From positions 1 through 33,416 of the forward strand of contig DASZHA010000119.1 of NCBI GenBank assembly GCA_035938265.1: DNA of 33,416 nucleotides. Reading direction: 5' to 3'. Positions 1 through 9,477 of this stretch are shown here, one piece after another (the stretch's first letter is position 1; each line of letters opens with the position of its first letter). The position numbers and the translations under genes were made by a program. This DNA is from DASZHA01 sp035938265. GTDB taxonomy: Bacteria; Chloroflexota; Dormibacteria; DASZGP01. The notes under the pieces are model-generated. The model saw nothing but the letters and a program-made list of their open reading frames with translations. It searched no databases and had not been told where the DNA came from.

Positions 1-710
1 ACGGCCGGGACATCCTTCTTGCCGGTGGAGTTGCGCTGCTGGCTCGTCGACTCCTGGGCCTGCTGCACCGTGGTCTGCACCGCCAGCTGGTCGGTTCCCG
101 AAGGGGGCGTGACCGAACCGGTGACCGTGGGCGTGGCCGACACCGACCGGGCCGCGGTCAGGATCGTGACGGTGGCCGTCGGGAGGACGAAGAACGTGAG
201 GATCAGGATGATGACCAGCACCCCCGCCCCACCGAGGACCCAGGGCAGGTACCCGGCCCGCTTCTCGCTGGCGCCGGTGGTGCGGGTGGCCAGCGGGCGG
301 GCGCGGGGGGCAGGCACCGGGGCGGGTGCCTCGGTGCGGCGGGGCGAGGGCCCGGGAGGCGCGTCGCCGTTGATCGGCTCGAATTCGTCGAGCGCCGGGG
401 TGTAGACCGGCGCAGCCTCGATGGCCCGGTCGATCGACCGGCGTGCCTCGTAGTCGGTGAGCGTGGGGTACACGGTGAAGCCCGTCTCGATGGCGGCTCC
501 CTGGGTGCGCGGATCGGGGCTGATCACCGAGGTCTGCTTGCCCAGCGAGTTGCTGTACTGCATCAGCAGGCGGGCGTTGAGCGCTGACTGCATCACCCGG
601 GATGACGGTGGCAGCACAAAGACGAGGTCTGCCTGCTCCTTCTCACCGCGCAGACGATCGACGAGGTTGGTTATCTCGTCGTCGGGCTCGGCGTAGATCA
701 GCTTGGCCAT
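1..710 (-). CDS. Single-span membrane protein, N-terminal part (cut by the window edge)
   Basis: This reading frame starts with ATG at 710 directly after the TAG stop of the upstream ATPase gene (zero spacing) and stays open to base 1, giving 236 visible residues. Residues 1-100 look like a compact soluble domain beginning MAKLIYAEPDDEITNLVDRL, with an FVLPP stretch near 31-35 and many R-x-x-Q/R-L-L type helices. Residues 112-150 are Pro/Ala/Arg-rich and probably disordered. Residues 157-176 form one strongly hydrophobic membrane segment, followed by a Thr/Ser/Val-rich stretch that would lie outside the cell. The topology suggests a cytosolic N-domain and an extracytoplasmic C-part that is mostly off the window. 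Coupling to an FtsA/PilM-like ATPase suggests the two work together. I recall similar N-termini in large proteins annotated as baseplate J-like in environmental high-GC genomes, but no such domain is visible here, so the function stays unassigned. Confidence 0.75.
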   Translation of the reverse strand, partial: MAKLIYAEPDDEITNLVDRLRGEKEQADLVFVLPPSSRVMQSALNARLLMQYSNSLGKQTSVISPDPRTQGAAIETGFTVYPTLTDYEARRSIDRAIEAAPVYTPALDEFEPINGDAPPGPSPRRTEAPAPVPAPRARPLATRTTGASEKRAGYLPWVLGGAGVLVIILILTFFVLPTATVTILTAARSVSATPTVTGSVTPPSGTDQLAVQTTVQQAQESTSQQRNSTGKKDVPA

Positions 711-1960
711 CTAGACCTTCATCGCGCGCATGATGCGGCGCATCGTCGTGTACAGCAGGTCTTTGTCTCCTTCGTCCTCCTGGATAGCCTGGTAGCCCAG
801 GCCCATCGGAGTGATGTCCTGCTGGCTCAGCAGCAGACCGGTGGAATCGTAAATGTTGCGGACATCGGTGGGCGCGAGCACCCTAATCACCGGCTGCCGG
901 GGGAACGGGAGCCGGTCCATCCAAGGATACGCATTGAGGTACTCACCGATCTCAGGAAGGGCGCTGCCCCCGCCGGCCAGGTAGATCGTGGGTGGGAGCC
1001 GGTCGTGCTTGGCCAGCTGCTGCAGGGTCAGGGCGACACCATTCACCAGGACCTCGGCATCGGGCGCCAGCAGGGAGCGCAGGTGCTGGGCGCGGTCGGC
1101 AGATACCTCTCCTAGCGCGTAGCGGACCTTAAGGTCTTCGGCCTCGGCAAACGACATGCCCAGGTGGCCGGCGATCTTCTTGGTGAAGACGCGACCGCCG
1201 ATGGTGAACATCTTGGTGCCCTCGATGCCGCCGTTCCGGATCAGGGCCACGTCAGTGGTGCCGCCGCCGACGTCGACGAAGATGCCGCCGAACTCGTAGA
1301 CCTCGTCGGTGGCACAGCAGCGCGCCATCGCGAAGGGCTCGGCCACGGTGGCGATCAGCTCCAGGTCGAGCTCGGCGGCGATGGTCTGGAGGGCCCCGAT
1401 GTGGGTCAGCGGCGCGAAGGTGTTGAAGACCGAGATCTCCATCGCCTTGCCCTGGAAGTCGAGCGGGTTGGTGACCATATAGCCGTCGATGCGCACGGTG
1501 GTGATCGTGCTGTGGATGAGCTTGAGGTTGACCTCGGGGATGCCAAGCTCCAGGCCCATGGCATGGGAGGCCTCGCGCATCGCCCGTTTCTGGACCAGCT
1601 CGAGGGTGTTCTGCAGCTCGACCCGGTTGATCCGCTGAGCGGGATCGCTGCGGGGCACCGTGACCGACGTGCTGAAGCCCTTGACCTGCTCGCCGGCGAT
1701 GCCGATCACGGCGCGGCCGGGAATCGCCTCGGCCATGTCCTCGGCCTTCTCCAGTGCGGTGTTGCAGTTGTCGATCACCGCCTGGATGTCGGCGACCGCG
1801 CCGGAGACCATGTCGGCGTAGGACTGCTGCTGGCGGCCCACGCCGAGCACGATGCCGTTGTCGCCCTCGCGGCGAATGATCAGCGCCTTGATGTACTCGG
1901 TGCCGATGTCCAGCGCGGTGTAGTGGTCGGCGGGCGCGCGCTTGCGGCTGAGGAAGTTCT

Positions 1961-1964
<4 letters not shown>
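711..1964 (-). CDS. FtsA/PilM-like actin-fold ATPase
   Basis: The 417-residue protein belongs to the actin/HSP70/FtsA superfamily. Visible signatures are the phosphate-1 loop ALDIGTEYIK (about residues 17-26), the phosphate-2 loop FVDVGGGTTDVAL in the second half and the adenosine loop IYLAGGGSALPEI near the C-terminus. FtsA and PilM of this class bind ATP and dock on the cytoplasmic membrane as platforms for the division ring or the type IV pilus. Here neither ftsZ nor pilN/pilO follows, so the partner is probably the single-span protein immediately downstream. The ATG at 1964 is preferred over an in-frame start 17 codons upstream because it makes a 4-base ATGA overlap with the alaS stop and has an AGGGG stretch a few bases upstream. 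The family is certain. Whether it serves pili, division or another surface structure cannot be decided here. Confidence 0.85.
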
Positions 1965-4567
<2,603 letters not shown>

Positions 4568-4582
4568 TACCGGTTGAGAAGC

Positions 4583-4588
4583 ATCCTA
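4583..4588 (-). promoter_or_regulatory. Possible -10 element of alaS
   Basis: The minus strand reads TAGGAT here, 15 bases before the alaS ATG, which would give a leader of only about 8 bases. It lies in the 82-base gap between sigma factor and alaS, the only non-coding space near alaS. No convincing -35 hexamer is seen 16-18 bases upstream, so this is a weak call. Confidence 0.3.
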
Positions 4589-4649
4589 CCAGCCAAATGG
4601 AGCCCCGTCGCCCCCGCTCCGCCGAGTTTGAGCTGAGATCAGAAAGCGA

Positions 4650-5453
4650 TTAGACGCCGACGTCGGCGGGCAGCTGGCTGCGGATGTGCTCGACGGCGGC
4701 CCGCTGGAGCCGGGAGACGTGCATCTGGGAGATGCCCAGCCGCCTGGCGACCTCGCTCTGGGGCAGCTCCTCGATGAAGCGGAGATACATGATCTCGCGC
4801 TCTCGAGGGGTGAGGTGGGCCATCGCCGAGTCGAGGACGCCCTGGAGCTCGACGCGTTCGAGGTTCTCGTCGGCGGCGCCGAGCCGGTCGGCCAGACTGG
4901 TGGCCTCGGCGTCGGCGGAGGGCGGCGAGTCCAGGGGTACCGTCTGCTGCGCCGGGCTCGCCTCGTAGGCTGCCAGCAGCTCCTCCTCGGATGTACCCAG
5001 GCTCTCGGCCAGCTCCTGGACGCTGGGTGCCCGGCCCAGCTTGTGCTGCATTTCCTCGGCCTTGAGGCGGCTGCGGGCATTGAGTTCCTGCAGCCGCCGG
5101 GGTATGCGCACCGCCCAGCTCTTGTCCCGGAAGTAGCGCTTGATCTCCCCGACGATCGTCGGGGTGGCAAAGGTGCTGAACTCGAGACCTCGCTCGGGGT
5201 CGAAACGCTCGATCGCCATCAAGAGCCCGACGAAGCCCACCTGGACGACGTCCTCCAGAGGCTCGCCACGGTTGATGAACTTGCGCGCCAGGAAGTAGAC
5301 CAAGTTGGTGTAGGCCTCGACCAGCCTCTGGCGAACGGATGGGTCCTTGGTCTGCTGGTATCGGCGGAACAGCTCGCGCTGCTCCTCGGAGCTCATGCGC
5401 CCCGCAGCCGGTTTGGCTGGCTGGGTAGGGAGCTTCCTGGGCTCAGCCCTCAC
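4650..5453 (-). CDS. RNA polymerase sigma factor, SigB/SigF/SigG type
   Basis: This 267-residue sigma-70 family protein directs RNA polymerase to alternative promoters. Region 2 is clear: LVYFLARKFINRGEPLEDVV, then QVGFVGLLMAIERFD and GLEFSTFATPTIVGEIKRYF, which includes the -10 recognition helix. Region 3 follows (RIPRRLQELNARSRLKAEEM). Region 4 ends in the helix-turn-helix QSEVARRLGISQMHVSRLQ. The three-region layout and length match the stress/sporulation SigB/SigF/SigG group, not sigA (no region 1.1 and too short) and not ECF factors (region 3 present). The called start is GTG at 5453. An ATG 19 codons further in (5396) is also possible, since neither has a strong Shine-Dalgarno. It lies 20 bases behind an RsbW-like gene, the usual order of anti-sigma then sigma. 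Confidence 0.93.
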   Translation of the reverse strand: MRAEPRKLPTQPAKPAAGRMSSEEQRELFRRYQQTKDPSVRQRLVEAYTNLVYFLARKFINRGEPLEDVVQVGFVGLLMAIERFDPERGLEFSTFATPTIVGEIKRYFRDKSWAVRIPRRLQELNARSRLKAEEMQHKLGRAPSVQELAESLGTSEEELLAAYEASPAQQTVPLDSPPSADAEATSLADRLGAADENLERVELQGVLDSAMAHLTPREREIMYLRFIEELPQSEVARRLGISQMHVSRLQRAAVEHIRSQLPADVGV

Positions 5454-5473
5454 CCTCGAGGACGGTCCGCGAT

Positions 5474-6100
5474 TCAGTCGACGTGGTACTTGACCATCCT
5501 CATCCGCATCGCGCCGCGCGAGTCGACGTTGTATCGAAGCTCGTCAACGAACAAGCGGATCATGTTCACGGCGAGGTCGTCGAAGTCGCCCTCACTCTTG
5601 ACTTGCCTCTTGGTCAGGGCGGCGCCGGTGATGCGGCGGTTGACTCCGGCCAGGCGGGCGAGCTGGCGCTGGGCCCGGAGACGACTCTGGCGCTCGGACT
5701 CGACCTCGTCAGAGAGCCGCGCCGCGGCCTGGCGGTAGGACTCCGCCCGGCGCTCGGCCTCGAGCCGGCGCTTGGGCGATTCGACGTCGGTGCCGGCCTC
5801 CGGCACCGCCATGCTGCGGACCTCCACCTCGATGCCCTCGTCGACGATGTGAAACGTCAGCCGGAGGACGCCGTTGCCCCTGCCCCACATATGGTCGGCC
5901 GCCGCGATCGCCTTCTCGCATGCCTGGGCGACAGCGATGTTGAGGTCGTCTATCCCCTCCAGCGAGAACCCCGCCGTCGATCCCAGGGCGCTGGCGGCTC
6001 GTTTGGCGACGATCACGTACTGGGGATCCGCGGGGATCTTGAGTTCGGTTGCCGCTCCAGTTGACCTGGTGGACCTGGGCGACCGCAACGCTCGGGTCAA
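5474..6100 (-). CDS. RsbW-like anti-sigma protein with degenerate kinase site and coiled-coil insert
   Basis: Residues 19-97 align by eye with the N-half of RsbW/SpoIIAB kinases (ELKIPADPQYVIVAKRAAS, then GIDDLNIAVAQACEKAI). The last 30 residues resemble the end of that fold (LAVNMIRLFVDEL, then MRMRMVKYHV). In RsbW/SpoIIAB the N box has a catalytic Glu and a Mg-binding Asn. Here those places hold Q59 and K63. The glycine boxes of the ATP lid are not recognisable, and residues 108-151 are instead a charged heptad-rich helix, probably a coiled coil. The protein has 208 residues against about 140-160 for typical RsbW. It probably still binds the neighbouring sigma factor but is unlikely to be an active kinase. 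The TTG start is chosen because AGGAGG lies 8 bases upstream. Confidence 0.75.
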   Translation of the reverse strand: MTRALRSPRSTRSTGAATELKIPADPQYVIVAKRAASALGSTAGFSLEGIDDLNIAVAQACEKAIAAADHMWGRGNGVLRLTFHIVDEGIEVEVRSMAVPEAGTDVESPKRRLEAERRAESYRQAAARLSDEVESERQSRLRAQRQLARLAGVNRRITGAALTKRQVKSEGDFDDLAVNMIRLFVDELRYNVDSRGAMRMRMVKYHVD

Positions 6101-6108
6101 AGGCTGCG

Positions 6109-6114
6109 CCTCCT
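6109..6114 (-). promoter_or_regulatory. Ribosome binding site deciding a TTG start
   Basis: The minus strand reads AGGAGG, followed by 8 bases and then TTG at 6100. This is a perfect anti-16S core and fixes the start of the RsbW-like protein at a rare TTG codon. Confidence 0.8.
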
Positions 6115-6129
6115 GTGGGTTGGTTTGGG

Positions 6130-6330
6130 TCAGTCCGGTGGCGCCTCGACCGGTTCGCTGCCCCGGGGATTTGCCGCCGGGTCCTTGAGCTCGATTGCTG
6201 GCGTCAGGTCGATGGAGCCCATGGGTGCCGGCTGGGCGCCGTTTTGGCTGTCTCGGTAGAGCAGATACCCAACCGCCAGACCGCCCAAACCACCAACGAC
6301 GAGCCCTACGGCAAAGCCGGTCCGCGACAT
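6130..6330 (-). CDS. Small membrane protein of 66 residues
   Basis: The protein starts MSRTGFAVGLVVGG. A Gly-rich hydrophobic segment of about 20 residues ends in YLLYRDS near residue 28, so it is a single N-terminal membrane span, somewhat like YtxH-type proteins. The remaining 38 residues are polar, Pro-rich and acidic (ending EPVEAPPD), with no recognisable domain. The ATG at 6330 is preferred over a longer frame because AGGAGG sits 6 bases before it. It is the first gene of the apparent anti-sigma/sigma operon, 29 bases before the RsbW-like gene, so it may anchor or signal to that module. Its function is unknown. Confidence 0.75.
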   Translation of the reverse strand: MSRTGFAVGLVVGGLGGLAVGYLLYRDSQNGAQPAPMGSIDLTPAIELKDPAANPRGSEPVEAPPD

Positions 6331-6336
6331 CTGATT

Positions 6337-6342
6337 CCTCCT
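6337..6342 (-). promoter_or_regulatory. Ribosome binding site of the 66-residue membrane protein
   Basis: The minus strand reads AGGAGG, 6 bases before the ATG at 6330. It rules out the in-frame start 25 codons upstream, which has no such site. Confidence 0.8.
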
Positions 6343-6390
6343 GATCTCTCTCAACCGCCCCAATCCGCGGTTCCAGCGGCCCGTGGTCCC

Positions 6391-6396
6391 ATCATA
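6391..6396 (-). promoter_or_regulatory. Possible -10 element of the sigma-factor operon
   Basis: The minus strand reads TATGAT (one mismatch to TATAAT) in the 90-base gap between the YihY gene and the 66-residue protein, predicting a leader of about 54 bases. No good -35 is seen 16-18 bases upstream. The hexamer lies in the loop of an imperfect GGTCTC/GGGACC inverted repeat (6387-6405), which could be an operator or chance. Confidence 0.35.
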
Positions 6397-6420
6397 CGAG
6401 ACCAAAGCCGCCGGCTGAGA

Positions 6421-7404
6421 TCAGTCTCGACTGCGTCGCCAGCCCATCAGCAGCCCCAGGGCCATGGCCAGCAAGCTTAGGGCGAGGGCTACCGGTAACG
6501 GGATGCGCTGGCCGGGGGCTCGTAACGAACTCGGAACTGCTTCGCTAGGCGGCTCGAGGTTAGCCTCGACCGGCGGCGCACCAGCACGGAGCGGCCTGAG
6601 CACGGCGTTGACCTCCGCGCCCACCACGGTGATCAGGCCGATCAGGTAGAAGTACGTCAGAAGGACGAAGAAGGCAGCAAAGAACTGGCCGTATGAAGCG
6701 GTCCCGCCGCTGATGCTGATGTAGACGGGGAAGATCAGCCCCACGACCTCGAAGAGGACGCCGGCGACCAGCGCCCCGGGCCAGATGTCCTTGAACCGCA
6801 GGTCGACCGGCGGGACGACGTAGTAGATGATCCCGAAGAGGGCGATGCCGGCGACCGCGCCGGTGACCAGCTGGAGAAGGAAGGGGATGGCGCCGTTGGT
6901 CCACTCCCCGGCAATCGGCAGGTTCTTGACCTGGGGCAGGATGCCCTCGCTGAGCACCGTGATGCTGGCGAAGAGCGCGAAGATGAGCATCATAGAGATG
7001 CCCATCAGCCGGCTCCTGAAGAAGTTCCGAGGCCTCGCCCTGTAGATCGCGGCGAAGGCCTGCTCCATGGCGCCGAAGAGGCTGGTGGCCGAGAAGTAGA
7101 GACCGACCAGCCCGACCAGGCCGAGGATGCCGCTGTTGCGACGGATCCCCTCCAACCCCGACGCGATGTCGCCGCGGATCCTGGCATCGGGGACCTTGCT
7201 CAGCACCCCGTCGAAGAGCTGCGCTTGGCTTACCCCCGCGAAACCGAGGCCGAATCCCACCAGCGCGGCCAGCCCCAGGATGATCGGGAACATCGCGAAC
7301 AGGCCGCCCCAGGCGATTGACACCGACCACACCGGGCCCTTGTCCTCGATGAACCTGGTCGCCACCCGTCCGAGCAGGCTGTTCTTGATCGTCTCCAGGC
7401 TCAT
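6421..7404 (-). CDS. YihY/BrkB family integral membrane protein
   Basis: This 327-residue protein of the YihY (UPF0761, once called ribonuclease BN) family has about six hydrophobic spans. Family features include VWSVSIAWGGLFAMFPIILG near the N-terminus, the central LGLVGLVGLYFSATSLFGAM with the following AIYRARP, and the late span FFVLLTYFYLIGLITVVGAE followed by VNAVLRP. A further hydrophobic helix ends the protein (about residues 300-322). The biochemical role of this family is not settled. The old RNase BN assignment is considered wrong, and a transport or envelope role is more likely. It is the last gene of the rel-hisS-aspS run, 22 bases after the 87-residue membrane protein. Confidence 0.9.
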   Translation of the reverse strand: MSLETIKNSLLGRVATRFIEDKGPVWSVSIAWGGLFAMFPIILGLAALVGFGLGFAGVSQAQLFDGVLSKVPDARIRGDIASGLEGIRRNSGILGLVGLVGLYFSATSLFGAMEQAFAAIYRARPRNFFRSRLMGISMMLIFALFASITVLSEGILPQVKNLPIAGEWTNGAIPFLLQLVTGAVAGIALFGIIYYVVPPVDLRFKDIWPGALVAGVLFEVVGLIFPVYISISGGTASYGQFFAAFFVLLTYFYLIGLITVVGAEVNAVLRPLRAGAPPVEANLEPPSEAVPSSLRAPGQRIPLPVALALSLLAMALGLLMGWRRSRD

Positions 7405-7426
7405 GTCTGACCTAACAGCATCGCTA

Positions 7427-7690
7427 TCACTTTACATGGGGCTCAGTCCGCAGGAAGCGGTTCCCCAGGAGCTGCAGGGCGGTAACGAAGGCAGCGTCCC
7501 ACAGCGGGTGGAGGTCGCCGAGGCGCGGACCAGAGGGCAGAAAACGTCCGCCGGCGAGCTCGCCGAGGGCGACGCCGAGCGTAGCCAGGATCAGGCGCCG
7601 CAGGTAGGTGATTCGGCCCGGGAAGAGAAGGTGGAAGAGCTGGGTCAGGACCAGGACTGCGGCGACGAAGAGGACGACGACCGGCGGCAT
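7427..7690 (-). CDS. Small hypothetical membrane protein of 87 residues
   Basis: The N-terminal segment PVVVLFVAAVLVLTQLFHLL (residues 3-22) is a clear membrane span. The stretch about residues 33-46 is mildly hydrophobic and may be a second, partial span. The rest is polar (DLHPLWDAAF, NRFLRTEP). Its ATG shares one base with the aspS stop (TGATG), so it is translated by coupling to aspS, and it precedes the YihY gene by 22 bases. The tight coupling argues that it is a real gene. I recognise no family. Confidence 0.7.
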   Translation of the reverse strand: MPPVVVLFVAAVLVLTQLFHLLFPGRITYLRRLILATLGVALGELAGGRFLPSGPRLGDLHPLWDAAFVTALQLLGNRFLRTEPHVK

Positions 7691-9477
7691 CAGCCCGGTT
7701 TCGGCTCTCCCCCTTCAGCGCGAGGTCGGGGCAGCAGGGCCAGGCCCAGCTCCTTCAGCTGGGCCGGCTCCACGTCCGACGGTGTCTCCGCCATCAGGTC
7801 CTGGGCCTGCTGCGTCTTGGGGAAGGCGATGACCTGGCGGATGTCCTCCTCCCCTGCCAGCAGGCGAACGATGCGGTCGATCCCAGGGGCGAAGCCGCCG
7901 TGCGGCGGCGTGCCGTACTTGAGGGCTTCGAGGAAAAAGCCAAACCGCCGGCGGGCGTCATCGTCGCTGATGCCCATGGCGCGGAATACGCGCTGCTGCA
8001 CGTCGCTGTCGTAGATCCGCAGGCTGCCGCTGCTCAGCTCCAGGCCGTTGCAGACGATGTCATAGGCAATGCTGCGGACCTTGAGCGGCTCGCTCTCCAG
8101 CAGCTCGAGGTCCTCGTCGAAGGGCCGGGTGAAGGGGTGGTGGACGGCGTCGACCCGCTCATCGGTCTCATTCCATTCGAACATCGGGAACTCCGTGACC
8201 CAGAACATGTCCCACTCGCGGTCGGGCTTGATGCCGATCCGCCGGGCGATCTCGACGCGCATCAGCCCCAGCAGGGACGCGGCCTCCCTCTCGGAGCCGG
8301 CCGCGAAGATGACGATGTCGCCCGGCGCGGCCCCGGTCCGAGCCGCGGCCTGCGACCGCTCTTCAACGCTGGTGTTCTTGGCGACCGGGCCGGAAGGCTC
8401 ATCGGTGATCGGCAGCCAGGCCAGCCCCCTGGCCCCCACGCCCCGGGCGTGCTCGACCCAGGCGTCGATCTCCCGGCGAGGCAGGTTGGCGCCGCCAGGG
8501 ACCGCCAGCCCACGGACCACGCCGCCGGCGGCAATCGCGCCGGCGAAGACCTGGAAGCCGGACTCTCGGAAGACGTCGCTGAGGTCGGCGATCTCCATGC
8601 CGATGCGGCGGTCGGGCTTGTCGGTGCCGTATCGGGCGATCGACTCCGCGTAGGGCAGGCGGTCGAAGGGCTGGGGGAGCTCCACCCCGATAAGCCGCCA
8701 GAGCTCGGTGAAGAGCGGCTCGAAGAGCGCAAAGATGTCCTCCTGGCTGATGAACGACATCTCCAGGTCGAGCTGGGTGAACTCGGGCTGGCGGTCGGCC
8801 CGGAGGTCCTCGTCGCGGAAGCAGCGGGCGATCTGGTAGTAGCGCTCGTAGCCGGCGATCATCAGCAGCTGCTTGAGCGTTTGCGGGGACTGTGGCAGGG
8901 CATAGAAGCGGCCCTGGTGGAGCCGCGACGGGACAAGGAAGTCGCGAGCGCCCTCGGGAGTGCTCTTGTAGAGGATGGGCGTCTCGATCTCGGTGAACTC
9001 ACGGGCATCGAGGTAGTCGCGGATCGTCTTGACCGCGGCGTGGCGCAGCCGCAGGTTGCGCTGCATCCGCTCGCGGCGGAGGTCGAGGTAACGGTACTTG
9101 AGACGGATCCGCTCGTCGACGCTGGTCTCCTCGTTGATCGGGAAGGGCGGCGTCGCCGCCCGGCTGAGGGTGCGGGCTGAGGTGGCCACGACCTCGATCG
9201 TGCCGGTGGGCATCTCGGGGTTGACGTTGTCCGCAGGTCGGAGCCGGACCTCGCCCTCGACCTCGACGACATACTCCAGCCGCCAGCTGTCGCCGGTCCT
9301 ATGGGCGTCAGGCTGGACGTCGGGGTTGAAGACGACCTGGACGATTCCACCCCGGTCGCGCAGGTCGACGAAGAGCAGGCCTCCATGGTCCCGCCGCCGG
9401 TCGACCCATCCGTCCAGGCGGACGGCCTTGCCGGCGTCTTCGGGCGTGAGCCGGCCGCCCAGCACCCGTTCGGTCAA
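7690..9477 (-). CDS. aspS: Aspartyl-tRNA synthetase, probably non-discriminating
   Basis: The 595-residue length is that of bacterial-type AspRS. It has an N-terminal OB fold for anticodon binding (residues 1-105, with GWVDRRRDHGGLLFVDLRD), the class II core with motif 2 FRDEDLRADRQPEFTQLDLE, the bacterial GAD-type insertion (about 290-410) and motif 3 GIDRIVRLLAGEEDIRQVIA. H31 followed by G32 in the OB fold is the state reported for non-discriminating AspRS, which charges both tRNA(Asp) and tRNA(Asn). The E. coli enzyme has Leu in this place. The start is TTG, overlapping the hisS stop as TTGA, with a G-rich SD-like stretch upstream. It forms an operon with rel, Nudix and hisS. Confidence 0.97.
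   Translation of the reverse strand: MTERVLGGRLTPEDAGKAVRLDGWVDRRRDHGGLLFVDLRDRGGIVQVVFNPDVQPDAHRTGDSWRLEYVVEVEGEVRLRPADNVNPEMPTGTIEVVATSARTLSRAATPPFPINEETSVDERIRLKYRYLDLRRERMQRNLRLRHAAVKTIRDYLDAREFTEIETPILYKSTPEGARDFLVPSRLHQGRFYALPQSPQTLKQLLMIAGYERYYQIARCFRDEDLRADRQPEFTQLDLEMSFISQEDIFALFEPLFTELWRLIGVELPQPFDRLPYAESIARYGTDKPDRRIGMEIADLSDVFRESGFQVFAGAIAAGGVVRGLAVPGGANLPRREIDAWVEHARGVGARGLAWLPITDEPSGPVAKNTSVEERSQAAARTGAAPGDIVIFAAGSEREAASLLGLMRVEIARRIGIKPDREWDMFWVTEFPMFEWNETDERVDAVHHPFTRPFDEDLELLESEPLKVRSIAYDIVCNGLELSSGSLRIYDSDVQQRVFRAMGISDDDARRRFGFFLEALKYGTPPHGGFAPGIDRIVRLLAGEEDIRQVIAFPKTQQAQDLMAETPSDVEPAQLKELGLALLPRPRAEGGEPKPG

Noticed and set aside
19..405. Short plus-strand open frames at 19-405 and 457-696
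   Set aside because: The minus strand here is one continuous frame with a clear membrane span, starting directly after the ATPase stop. The plus frames are its shadows.
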